Source: JAEYZS01 sp031374125
Lineage (GTDB): Bacteria; Bdellovibrionota; Bdellovibrionia; Bdellovibrionales; JAEYZS01
Direction of reading: 5' to 3'
Assembly (NCBI GenBank): GCA_031374125.1
Contig: JANMFM010000101.1
Span: 1 to 21,107, forward strand
DNA length: 21,107 nucleotides
Below, piece by piece: positions 7,710 to 14,991 of this stretch. The notes under the pieces are model-generated. The model saw nothing but the letters and a program-made list of their open reading frames with translations. It was not told the origin of the DNA and did not search any database. A program made the translations under genes and the position numbers. Numbering within the stretch: the stretch's first letter is position 1; each line of letters begins with the position of its first letter.

Positions 7710-8431
7710 TGAAATATCTTAAAATAATTATTATTCACATATTTTCAGCAAGTCTTGCGCTAGCCTCTCCCAATAAAGTTAGAAAAACCACTGTGGCTAT
7801 TGATGAACTAATCACAATCAAAGCCTCTGTCGGTATCGCAACCTTTATTCAACTTCCAGAGGTTGTGCAAAAGTCAGTCGTTGGAGATTCAGCAGCATTC
7901 AGAATAGAATTTTTAGGAAATGAAATTACTCTAAAACCTTTAAGATATGGGGCTAAGACAAATCTTTATATTATAACAAAAGAACGTAGATATAATTTTA
8001 GGCTTATAACAGTAAATCAGGATCAAGCTGATTATGTAGTGTACGTACAGCCAAGAATTCTAAAAACTCCTAATTCCGTCATTTGGAGAGAATATAGAAG
8101 AAAAGCAGAAAATCAGAATCTTACTTTTTTAACCAAGCGATTAGGAAAAACCAAAGACGGATTTTTACTTTTAGATTTCGAACTAAAATCAAAGGTCGAC
8201 ACAAAAATTGAAGTTTCGAATTTCTGGATTTATCAAGGGCAAGAGAAAAAAGAAATTCATACGCTTTTCCTATCAAACCTAAAAGCTTCAAAAGATAAAC
8301 CAATCACAGGAACTGCCTCCATTGCCATGAATGATCTTCTATCTCAAGTGGCAGGCTCTTTTGAGCTAAGACTCAGCTCCAAAGAAATTCTAAAAATTGA
8401 ACTTCCAAGAGAGATTTTATGGAAAAGATAA
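7709..8431 (+). CDS. virB9: VirB9/TrbG/TraK-type outer-membrane core protein
   Basis: The 240-residue product has a signal peptide (about residues 1-19, ending A-L-A-S). Its N-terminal domain carries the family signature: a strand pattern IATFIQLPEVV, then LKPLRYGAKTNLYIITKERR and YNFRL (about 73-97). VirB9 and CagX/TrbG proteins share the core TNL-x-hydrophobic-T-x-x-R pattern. The C-terminal domain (about 135-235) would pair with the lipoprotein at the outer membrane. It overlaps virB10 by 13 bases, which start inside its final codons. Together with virB10 and the lipoprotein at 10942 it forms the core complex. Confidence 0.88.
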   Translation: MKYLKIIIIHIFSASLALASPNKVRKTTVAIDELITIKASVGIATFIQLPEVVQKSVVGDSAAFRIEFLGNEITLKPLRYGAKTNLYIITKERRYNFRLITVNQDQADYVVYVQPRILKTPNSVIWREYRRKAENQNLTFLTKRLGKTKDGFLLLDFELKSKVDTKIEVSNFWIYQGQEKKEIHTLFLSNLKASKDKPITGTASIAMNDLLSQVAGSFELRLSSKEILKIELPREILWKR

Positions 8432-9375
8432 AATCTTATCTTATTAAATTTAACTTTTTAAATCAGGAAAAAATAAAGAAGAAAATTTCAAATTTTCTAT
8501 TCAACTATAATGAGGCAACCTCGAAAAAAGACCTTCAGTGGAAGAATATTATCACTCTTTTATCTACTGGATTTATTTTTATGATATTCATTGTTTTTCT
8601 TAAGCCTGAACAAAGTCCAAGAAAATTTAGAGAGGTCAACAGCAACCAAACTCTAAATAGAGATGAAGAGAAAAAAGCTGCTAGTGATAATAAGAAAAAC
8701 CTGTCAGATATTTGGAAAAATCCTCCAAGGTATCAGGCAATTCCTCAAAGTGGAGGCGAACCAAATCTAAACACACCAATGATTGTAGGATCAACTAACA
8801 ATTCTCATTTGCAATTTAACATCGGTACAAAGATTAGAATCCAAATTACAGATACAGTACTTGCGAGCGGTGAGCCAACACCCGTGATGGCGGTAACTAT
8901 TGAGGATGCTCAAACCGAGGCAGGACTTTTACTTCCAAAAGGATCTCAGCTTTATGGAGAAGCTTTTCTAATTCCTGGCACATCAAGAGCCAGATTTGAT
9001 TTTAGGCAGCTCTCAGAACCAAGTGGTCGAATCCGTCAACTTCAAGGAATCGTTACAGGGCTAGATGGCGAAAAAGGTTTTAAGGGAAAACTTCACTCAG
9101 ATGCAGTTAAAAATTCTTTTGGCCAAGCCATTACGACATTTGTTGGAGGCCTTGCTACGGGCACTGTTGAAAGAGATTTTATGGGGCAATCTAAAGGTGG
9201 TCTATCAAATGGCCTACTTAATGCCGCCTCAGAGATCGCAAAGGAAAGGGCCACTCAATACGGTGAATCCTTAAAAGAAGCTAGAGAATGGGTTGAGGTA
9301 CAAGCAGGAACAGACGGCTACGTCATATTAACTCAAAGCCTTCCAATGATTGATAGCGAGGCTCGTCATGAGTAA
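8419..9375 (+). CDS. virB10: VirB10/TrbI/TraB-type envelope-spanning core protein
   Basis: The 318-residue protein has a basic cytoplasmic N-terminus, one membrane segment (44-61), a polar and Pro-containing linker (62-130) and a C-terminal beta domain (about 135-310). That domain holds the family pattern in which a tolerance for a broad ligand (IRIQITDTVLASGEPTPVMA) is followed by LLLPKGSQLYGEA and a later RARFDFRQL segment. VirB10 crosses both membranes and gates the outer pore in response to ATPase activity. It is short for the family (usually 380-450) mainly because the linker is brief. Its ATG lies within virB9 and it overlaps virD4 by eight bases. Confidence 0.9.
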   Translation: MEKIKSYLIKFNFLNQEKIKKKISNFLFNYNEATSKKDLQWKNIITLLSTGFIFMIFIVFLKPEQSPRKFREVNSNQTLNRDEEKKAASDNKKNLSDIWKNPPRYQAIPQSGGEPNLNTPMIVGSTNNSHLQFNIGTKIRIQITDTVLASGEPTPVMAVTIEDAQTEAGLLLPKGSQLYGEAFLIPGTSRARFDFRQLSEPSGRIRQLQGIVTGLDGEKGFKGKLHSDAVKNSFGQAITTFVGGLATGTVERDFMGQSKGGLSNGLLNAASEIAKERATQYGESLKEAREWVEVQAGTDGYVILTQSLPMIDSEARHE

Positions 9376-10942
9376 GCAGAAAAAATCAGATGATTCTAGT
9401 GTTTATTATTTATTCGCACTCTTATGCCTTTTCTTAATATGTAAGCTTATAGAAAAAGCTACTCCCTATGTGGTTCAGATTTATGAAGACTACTGGGTTT
9501 TTGTAATGTTATTTTCCATGATTTCTGTCGCAGTCATTGTAAATAAAATCTGGAATAAGGTTTCACATAAAAGAACACTAAAAGTTTCTAAAGACCAAGT
9601 CACAAACGGAAAAGATAGTAAAAATTCAGTCTTTGCTGGAATTGATGATAAGGGTAAGGAAATTTTTATTAATTTATCTTCTAGAAGAATGCACACCCAA
9701 GTTATCGGTACAACGAATGCCGGAAAAACTGAATCCGTAATTATTCCCTGGGCCGTTGATGATATGTCAAAAGAGAGAGGATTTTTAATCCTAGATGGTA
9801 AGGCCGAAAGAGGCTTTTTAGATAAGCTTTATTCTTATATTCATAAACATAAAAGAGTTAAAGATTTTAAGTATTTTTCTCTCACCAACATCGAGCTTAG
9901 TCACACCTTCAATCCTCTAATGGGAGGAACCCCTGAGGAAATCACAGAAAGAATCTTTAATGCCTTTACCTTTGATAATGAATATTACAGAGGAGTTCAA
10001 TACGAAATCTTTGGTAATATCTTAAGATTATTTGAGGATTCGTGTGAAATACCAACTTTTTTAAAAGTTTATGAGGCAATCTCTGTACCTAATAAACTAG
10101 AAAAAATTGTTAATAACTGTAAAGATGAAAACCTTGTTTCTTGGGCCATGCGGTTTATGAACGAAAAGCCCGAAGACAGAGAAAAGAAAGTTTCTGGTAT
10201 TTTATCTCAGCTTAGCCAATTTAGTTTTGGGAAAACGGCTTGTCTTTTTAATACCGAAACTCCATCTATAGATCTTGATAGCGCATTAAAAAATAGTGAA
10301 CTCATCTATTTTCAGCTCCCCGTTCTAAGACTTCCATTCCTAGGTAAAGCTACAGGAAAACTTATCCTTCAGGCATTGCAAGCTGCAATTTCTGAAAGAC
10401 ACAATAGTGAATCAAAAGAGCTTACATTCTTTCCGTGTTATCTAGACGACTTTAGCGAGTTTATACCGCCTAGCTTTGTTAGCCTTTTAAATAAATCAAG
10501 GAGTGCAAATATTGGTATTACTTTTGCCCACCAAGCCCTTGGAGATTTAAAGGCTTTAGGTGAAGACATTGAAAACACTATTCTTGTAAATTCAAATCTA
10601 AAAATTTTTATGAGAACCAATGAGCCAGAATCAGCTGAGTATTTCTCTAAGGTGATTGGAACTAAGCTTGGAGAAAAATTTACGGAACGCCAAAGTAAAA
10701 AATTTTTACATAAAGAAAACACCGGTGAACGTTCTGTCAGACAAGTCGAAGAATTCATCTACCATCCACAGATATTTAAAGAAGACTTAGGCGTTGGCGA
10801 TGCCATTGTTAGAATTCCATACAACTCAGGAGTCGTGGTCACAAAGCTTAAGTTTTCAACATTACCTGATTTACCACTCATCTCTGTACCGAAATTTGAA
10901 AAGTCAGAATCAAAACATCTTACAATAAAGGAGGCCTCGTAA
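9368..10942 (+). CDS. virD4: VirD4/TraD-type coupling protein (T4CP)
   Basis: This 524-residue ATPase recruits the relaxase-DNA complex to the channel. Two hydrophobic segments (about 13-30 and 39-57) anchor it in the inner membrane. Walker A GTTNAGKT is at 114-121 and Walker B YLDDFSEF has D360-D361; FQLPVL and ITFAHQAL match the family's conserved hydrophobic strands around the motor. The ATG at 9368 is preceded by GAGG at a good distance; an in-frame ATG at 9350 lacks one. It overlaps virB10 and shares a base with the next gene. A coupling protein here argues for DNA transfer, not only protein secretion. The all-alpha domain appears compact. Confidence 0.92.
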   Translation: MSKQKKSDDSSVYYLFALLCLFLICKLIEKATPYVVQIYEDYWVFVMLFSMISVAVIVNKIWNKVSHKRTLKVSKDQVTNGKDSKNSVFAGIDDKGKEIFINLSSRRMHTQVIGTTNAGKTESVIIPWAVDDMSKERGFLILDGKAERGFLDKLYSYIHKHKRVKDFKYFSLTNIELSHTFNPLMGGTPEEITERIFNAFTFDNEYYRGVQYEIFGNILRLFEDSCEIPTFLKVYEAISVPNKLEKIVNNCKDENLVSWAMRFMNEKPEDREKKVSGILSQLSQFSFGKTACLFNTETPSIDLDSALKNSELIYFQLPVLRLPFLGKATGKLILQALQAAISERHNSESKELTFFPCYLDDFSEFIPPSFVSLLNKSRSANIGITFAHQALGDLKALGEDIENTILVNSNLKIFMRTNEPESAEYFSKVIGTKLGEKFTERQSKKFLHKENTGERSVRQVEEFIYHPQIFKEDLGVGDAIVRIPYNSGVVVTKLKFSTLPDLPLISVPKFEKSESKHLTIKEAS

Positions 10943-11187
10943 TGAATAAAATTATAATTTCACTATCCCTAATCTTAACCTCTTGCTCTTCCATAACCAA
11001 AAAATCAGTCTGCGATTACTCAAGTGGGCAGCCCAACGCAAAATATGTGCTTGTTGGCTCATGCCTAAAAATTAAAGGAGTAATAAAAGAAGTTAGATGG
11101 GTTGAGCAAAAAGAATCAGGAAGATCAATTGAGCAGGGCCATTTTGTAATTGATACGGCACCAGAGAAAACAGGAGAAATGCTTTGA
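10942..11187 (+). CDS. Small VirB7-like lipoprotein
   Basis: The 81-residue product begins MNKIIISLSLILTSC, a short lipoprotein signal with lipobox LTSC, giving a lipidated Cys15 and a mature chain of 67 residues. VirB7/TraV lipoproteins are small, vary greatly in sequence and stabilise VirB9 at the outer membrane. Two further cysteines (near residues 24 and 41) could form a disulfide, as in the VirB7-VirB9 pair. I call it VirB7-like on size, lipobox and position, since the sequence itself shows no family motif. It starts on the virD4 stop base and overlaps the next gene by four bases. Confidence 0.6.
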   Translation: MNKIIISLSLILTSCSSITKKSVCDYSSGQPNAKYVLVGSCLKIKGVIKEVRWVEQKESGRSIEQGHFVIDTAPEKTGEML

Positions 11188-11927
11188 AAATTCATCCAGA
11201 GATTTTAGAGGCCGTTCAAATTTCAGCAAGATTTGGATTTATCAATAGAGAAATCTTTAATGAGTTTGTTACAAAGAAATCTAAAAGAATGTCCTATTAC
11301 ATTTGGAAACAAATGACGGACTTTAAGATTTTTGAATCTATCAGCTGTAAACTCATTTCTAAAGATTATCTAAAGTTATCAAGGACGGGAAAAGCTCTTG
11401 CCTTAAGAATGCACTTACACCCTGTCTCTACTCCCCACATCGGGGTTTTGAGTCACGATGAATTTTTAATGAAATTAACTCTAGCAAACGAAAGTATTTC
11501 TTTATTTAAAAATGTAAAGACTGAAAATGATCTTAAATCTAACCCACAGTTTTTTGGAAGAAATTTTGGTATGAGTAACCAAAAGTATCCTGATCTTTAT
11601 GTCAATATTGATGGGTACAAGGTAGCAATCGAATATGAGCGGACAAGAAAGTCATTTAGCTCATATAGGCAGATTCTAACATCTTATTCCATCTTTAGAG
11701 AGGTCGATCTGGTTCTCTTTATAGTAACAACTGAGGCCATTAAAAATACAATCACCTGCATGGCTAAAAGAATTCAATATCCAGTAGAGAGAAGACCTAT
11801 TGCTTTTGCCATGGCCACTGATGTGTCTAAAAACTTATTTTCATTTCCGGTAGCCATTAATGAAAACACTGTTAGTTTTGATAAGCTCATTAAAGATTTA
11901 AGAGAAGCCAAGGGAATAGCCGCATGA
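11184..11927 (+). CDS. Candidate MOBC-type relaxase (restriction-endonuclease-like fold)
   Basis: The 247-residue protein starts at a TTG overlapping the previous stop, with AGGAG about eight bases upstream. Residues 1-75 look like a winged helix (helices, then a basic strand pair LKLSRTGKALAL). After a HIGVLSHDEFLM segment (85-96), residues 136-157 contain PD at 136-137, then E150-Y-E152 and RTRKS at 153-157. This PD...ExE...KS arrangement is what I associate with MOBC relaxases such as MobC of CloDF13, TraX of pAD1 and related replication-relaxation proteins, which use a PD-(D/E)XK-like site instead of a catalytic tyrosine. CloDF13 MobC has a similar size, and it also lies next to a coupling protein. 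A plain PD-(D/E)XK nuclease is the alternative. Confidence 0.6.
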   Translation: MKIHPEILEAVQISARFGFINREIFNEFVTKKSKRMSYYIWKQMTDFKIFESISCKLISKDYLKLSRTGKALALRMHLHPVSTPHIGVLSHDEFLMKLTLANESISLFKNVKTENDLKSNPQFFGRNFGMSNQKYPDLYVNIDGYKVAIEYERTRKSFSSYRQILTSYSIFREVDLVLFIVTTEAIKNTITCMAKRIQYPVERRPIAFAMATDVSKNLFSFPVAINENTVSFDKLIKDLREAKGIAA

Positions 11928-12067
11928 AAAGAGTAGATAGTTTCATTGCAAAAGGATTGCAAATCAGTGCAATGAATTTGAACAAAGAACAAGTGTTTTT
12001 AAAACTTAGAAACTCTTGTTTTTACAAAGATATTCAAAAAAAGTCCCACCCACCATCATTCCCCTGA
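11924..12067 (+). CDS. Possible 47-residue coupled small ORF
   Basis: ATGA overlap with the relaxase candidate's stop opens a frame of 47 codons starting MKRVDSFIAKGLQISAMNLN. Its last residues (SHPPSFP) are encoded by the left arm of the compound inverted repeat. The first 40 residues are plausible for an amphipathic, basic peptide, but the tail looks like accidental readthrough into the repeat. It may be a real small transfer protein, or the truncated start of a gene whose remainder was replaced by the repeat. No ribosome site is needed if it is translationally coupled. Confidence 0.3.
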   Translation: MKRVDSFIAKGLQISAMNLNKEQVFLKLRNSCFYKDIQKKSHPPSFP

Positions 12068-12141
12068 TCGTCCGTGACCCCTCCCTCCCAACGATGTTGT
12101 AGAGGAAGGGGTCACGGACTGGTGAATGATGGTGGGTGGGA
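12044..12141. repeat. 98-bp compound inverted repeat, candidate oriT or strong terminator
   Basis: An outer perfect 18-bp pair (TCCCACCCACCATCATTC at 12044-12061 with its complement at 12124-12141) encloses an inner 17-bp pair (12070-12086 with 12103-12119, one mismatch) and a 16-base loop. The arms are separated by an 8/4-base bulge. The arms are GC-rich in an otherwise AT-rich stretch. The element sits directly after the relaxase candidate and before a putative accessory gene, where transfer origins are often found. On the minus strand a T-run follows the outer arm. On the plus strand no U-run follows, so a simple terminator is less likely. Its function is inferred. Confidence 0.6.
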
Positions 12142-12195
12142 GATAAGTAAGTAGTAAATATAATAATTAATTTAATAAAAAATGGAGGTAAAGAT

Positions 12196-12594
12196 ATGGA
12201 AGAAAAAGAAATAAAGGCAGAGGATAAAGAGGAAAGCATAATAAAAATAACGATAACTAGAGATGCAGAAATAGCGGTAGCAGAAGTTGTACGTCGAATA
12301 AACAGCGGCTTTGAGAGCGGGAGAGTTAATAGGCAAGATGTAGCAAGCTTTTTACTATTGCGCTCATGTAAAGATTTTTCTGATGCCGATATGGATTTAA
12401 TTCGTAATCAATTTACTAACAATGCAACACTTCTTGAGGCGGCTCTTAAAAGATATAAAGAAACTGGATACATATCAGAAGCACTTAGAGAGGCTCTTTT
12501 AGGTCAAATAGGCTTGAGTATAGCTTCAAAGAAGAGTAAAAAGAGCTTGCGAGGCAATTGTATCAATGATACAAGTAATGAAGGTATAGTATGA
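12196..12594 (+). CDS. Hypothetical protein, possible relaxosome accessory or DNA-binding protein
   Basis: The 132-residue protein has a charged N-terminus, then a strand-like ITITRD (residues 17-23) followed by two helices (AEIAVAEVVRRINSGFESG; NRQDVASFLLLRSCK), reminiscent of ribbon-helix-helix proteins. The C-terminal third is helical and basic (SKKSKKSLRG). GGAGG lies before the ATG. It is the first gene of the recombinase operon and lies 54 bases after the compound inverted repeat. This is where MobB-like or RHH accessory proteins often sit next to the transfer origin. No family motif confirms this, so the role is tentative. It overlaps the XRE gene by ATGA. Confidence 0.5.
   Translation: MEEKEIKAEDKEESIIKITITRDAEIAVAEVVRRINSGFESGRVNRQDVASFLLLRSCKDFSDADMDLIRNQFTNNATLLEAALKRYKETGYISEALREALLGQIGLSIASKKSKKSLRGNCINDTSNEGIV
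12558..12574. promoter_or_regulatory. Candidate XRE operator
   Basis: TTGTATC-AAT-GATACAA is a perfect 7-bp inverted repeat with a 3-base spacer lying in the last codons of the 12196 gene, 16 bases before the XRE gene. Its size and placement fit an operator bound by a dimeric HTH regulator such as the adjacent 12591 product. Confidence 0.4.
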
Positions 12595-12845
12595 GCCCAA
12601 GTAAATTTAAACGTATAAGAGAAAAGCTTGGACTATCTCAGGAAGAGCTTGCACAAACTTTTGGAATTGTAACTCGTGCTATTGATCATTATGAAACCGG
12701 ATTTAGAAATCCCAGTGCCTTGATAGCGGCACTTATGAATATATTTGATAACCTTTCAGACAGGGATGCAAAGGGGCTTATCAAACTTATAAAAGCTAAT
12801 CTTCCAAAAGAAAAGAGTAAGCGGAGGGTGAAAGAGCATGAATAA
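12591..12845 (+). CDS. XRE-family HTH transcriptional regulator
   Basis: The 84-residue protein carries a Cro/C1-type helix-turn-helix in residues about 5-58: FKRIREKLGLSQEELAQTFG, then the recognition helix around TRAIDHYETGFRNPS, with the standard L.Q.ELA and YE.G..P pattern. A basic tail follows (KEKSKRRVK). Such small XRE proteins repress plasmid or element genes, often their own operon. It overlaps the upstream gene (ATGA) and the downstream gene, so it is part of one transcript with the recombinase. It may bind the inverted repeat just before its start or the GCTACT cluster ahead of the secretion operon; neither is shown. Confidence 0.88.
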   Translation: MSPSKFKRIREKLGLSQEELAQTFGIVTRAIDHYETGFRNPSALIAALMNIFDNLSDRDAKGLIKLIKANLPKEKSKRRVKEHE

Positions 12846-13041
12846 AAAAACTTTCATTCATACCATACAAACAGAGAACTATTTCCGTTTAACCTTGGTT
12901 GCATTTCCTAATAAAAATCAAATCGAAGAAGAGGGGCGTATGAAAGAGGCGCTTGATATTTTAAAGCAAATGAATGAGCGGGCTAAAAAAAGAGGGCGCC
13001 CAAAACTTTTTGAAGAAAAGGAAGTGAAAAATGCAGCGTAA
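12838..13041 (+). CDS. Small hypothetical protein with basic C-terminus
   Basis: The 67-residue product begins with an uncommon beta-like stretch (FIHTIQTENYFRLTLVAFP) followed by a helix and ends in KKRGRPKLFEEKE, which contains an AT-hook-like GRP core (RGRPK). That suggests weak minor-groove DNA contact, perhaps a recombination directionality factor or accessory protein for the recombinase that follows. The start overlaps the XRE gene and is served by GGAGGG nine bases upstream. Its end overlaps the recombinase start. I know no family for it; the DNA-binding role is inference. Confidence 0.6.
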   Translation: MNKKTFIHTIQTENYFRLTLVAFPNKNQIEEEGRMKEALDILKQMNERAKKRGRPKLFEEKEVKNAA

Positions 13042-14791
13042 AATTGGTGCATATATAAGGGTTTCCACTGAAATGCAGGCACAAGTTGTTGAAGGTTCAT
13101 TGGAATCTCAAAAACATCGTATGAACTCTTTTGTAGAATTCAAGAACTCTCAAGAAAAATCTTGGGGGAAAATTGTTGAGTATTATGTGGACGAATTGTC
13201 CGCGAAAGATACCAAGCGTCCTGTCTATCAACGAATGATGAGAGACTTAAGAGAAGGAAAAATTGATGTTATTCTGGTAACGGAGATATCTCGTATTAAT
13301 CGTAATGTATTAGATTTCCTTTTACTTAACGAAGAGCTTAAAAAACTTGGTGCAAAGCTTATTTCGATCAAAGATCAATTTGATCCAAGTACCCCTTCTG
13401 GAGAATTAATGCTTCTGATGATGATGAATCTTGCGCAGTTTGAAAGAAAACAAACTTCCGAACGTGTTGCTGTAAATTTCCATTCGCGTGCTGTGCGTGG
13501 TTTTCGTAATGGAGGTGAGATTATCCTTGGATATGAAAAAGATCCGACTAGTCCTGCGACATTAAAAGTAAACGAAGAAGGAGCTCGAAGGGTACGTCAG
13601 ATTTTTGAAATTTTTCTAGAAGAAGGTACTTGTGGAAAAACAATTAAAAAACTTGAAGTGTTAAGTATTCGTCCTAAAGAACGAGAAAATAAAAAAGCAA
13701 GGCTTTCAAATCAAGGCAAGTGGAGTCGTCAGGCTTTAATTTCTCTTCTTAGAAATCAAGCCTACATAGGACTTCGTGAGATCAATACAAAGAACAAAGA
13801 TTCAGATCAAAAAGAATTGAAACCTTGGCAGCAGTACCAAGTTGTGAAAGCTTCGTGGCCAGCCATTCTTGATAAAAAGATTTTTGAACAAGCTCAATCT
13901 GGCATCGCCAAGGCTGAGCTTGTTCAAAGACATAGACTTGAAAATGCATCTGACCCTCGTGGTTACTTCCTCACGGGCATTCTTCGATGCCATGAATGTA
14001 CTATGCCCTATAAAGGGGTCTCTTCTCATGGTAAGATCAATGTTCATAGATATTATGAACATCGCAAATTGCTTGATGGGACCGTAACATGCAAAATTAA
14101 AAGAATTCGAGCAGATGATGTCGAGGCCGATCTTTTAAGAAGACTAGAGCTGTATTTGAGAGACGAGGGGCTTTTAGAAAAAATTGAAAGTAAAATTGAT
14201 GAAAGTAGTAGAATAAAGCTAGCTGATTATGTGGCTCAACTAAAGTTTATAGAAAGTAAAATAAAAGAATTAGATAAGGAAGCAAATGCAGTTTTTAAAT
14301 TCCTAACTGAGATGGGCTCTGAGGAAGGCGGTCAGTTTGTTAAAGAAAAGATTGCCACCATTTCAAAAGAAAAATCAGCCTATCAGGTACAATTACTAGA
14401 AATTGATAATTACATTAGAAATTCACCATCTGGAAAAGAAACTAGAACTCAAGTCATCGAACCAGCTCTTAAAGAGTTTAAAAATACTTGGAAGAAGGCA
14501 TCACTTATTCAAAAAAAGAATCTATTGAGTGTTCTTTTTAAGTACATCATTTTAGAACCTGAAGGACTTGGAGTGAGGTTTAAAAGAAACAATGAGGGTG
14601 AAGAGATGGGCAAAGTGCTTCCATTTAATAGCTCTGCATCTTTAGCAAAAAGAACTATCGAAACAGATTCATGTGAATCCGCTCGAAGCTCTAAGGAATT
14701 TAAAATGGCAAGTGGATGTCTAACGGACGCTGGTTCGTCCATTGACAAAAGTGGTGGATATGTCGGGTTCCTAATGAAATCATACACTTAA
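13031..14791 (+). CDS. Large serine recombinase (integrase/resolvase family)
   Basis: This 586-residue enzyme catalyses site-specific integration, excision or inversion through a serine nucleophile. The N-terminal resolvase domain (about 1-150) begins IGAYIRVSTEMQ, with Ser12 the catalytic residue, and has SRINRN and the FERKQTSERV helix with its arginines. The recombinase domain spans about 165-290. A zinc-ribbon region follows with CHEC near 320, then YYEH and a single VTC, so one usual cysteine is replaced; His may serve. A coiled coil lies at about 385-470. The length is typical (450-700). The last 50 residues look unrelated to the family and may be readthrough next to the attachment site. 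It ends the operon. Confidence 0.92.
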   Translation: MQRKIGAYIRVSTEMQAQVVEGSLESQKHRMNSFVEFKNSQEKSWGKIVEYYVDELSAKDTKRPVYQRMMRDLREGKIDVILVTEISRINRNVLDFLLLNEELKKLGAKLISIKDQFDPSTPSGELMLLMMMNLAQFERKQTSERVAVNFHSRAVRGFRNGGEIILGYEKDPTSPATLKVNEEGARRVRQIFEIFLEEGTCGKTIKKLEVLSIRPKERENKKARLSNQGKWSRQALISLLRNQAYIGLREINTKNKDSDQKELKPWQQYQVVKASWPAILDKKIFEQAQSGIAKAELVQRHRLENASDPRGYFLTGILRCHECTMPYKGVSSHGKINVHRYYEHRKLLDGTVTCKIKRIRADDVEADLLRRLELYLRDEGLLEKIESKIDESSRIKLADYVAQLKFIESKIKELDKEANAVFKFLTEMGSEEGGQFVKEKIATISKEKSAYQVQLLEIDNYIRNSPSGKETRTQVIEPALKEFKNTWKKASLIQKKNLLSVLFKYIILEPEGLGVRFKRNNEGEEMGKVLPFNSSASLAKRTIETDSCESARSSKEFKMASGCLTDAGSSIDKSGGYVGFLMKSYT

Positions 14792-14935
14792 GCCAAATGG
14801 ATACCAGAAAATACTCCACTACTTTAGTCCACTATTCCTAGCCGCTCACAGTCCGAAACAGGCTCCGCACAAGATGCCATTTTTTAATAAGAAAGTCATA
14901 TACCACCTGCTAAATCCTGCTTTCCCAGACCTCTT
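14792..14935. other. Intergenic region after the recombinase, possible attachment-site region
   Basis: No gene is visible here. Two direct copies of TCCACTA (14815-14821 and 14828-14834) and a GGC/GCC stem followed by ATTTTTT (about 14870-14886) are the only structures seen. Serine integrases often lie beside their attachment site, so this stretch and the end of the recombinase gene are the places to look, but no core could be identified without the partner site. Confidence 0.25.
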
Positions 14936-14986
14936 TATTCTAATATTATTACCCACTTGAAGTAATTGGGTAATAATATTAGAATA
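14936..14986 (+). promoter_or_regulatory. Palindromic operator and promoter of the abiE operon
   Basis: Perfect 20-bp arms (TATTCTAATATTATTACCCA and its complement) flank an 11-base centre. TTGAAG (14957-14962) and TAGAAT (14980-14985) lie 17 bases apart and make a good -35/-10 pair inside the repeat. AbiEi antitoxins are known to repress their operon by binding inverted repeats at its promoter, so this is the expected operator. The predicted transcript start falls at about 14992, the ATG itself. Confidence 0.65.
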
Positions 14987-14991
14987 TAACT

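Noticed and set aside
12006..12239. Minus-strand ORF across the compound inverted repeat
   Set aside because: It is created by the repeat arms and AT-rich flanks, starts inside the 12196 gene and has low-complexity composition.
14724..14745. tRNA- or tmRNA-like T-arm at the recombinase 3' end
   Set aside because: TGGTTCGTCC resembles a T-loop by eye, but no acceptor stem or other arms can be built around it.
1343..14792. Shared CTTAAGCC at about 1347 and 14787 as att cores
   Set aside because: An 8-base match between two regions of this size is expected by chance.
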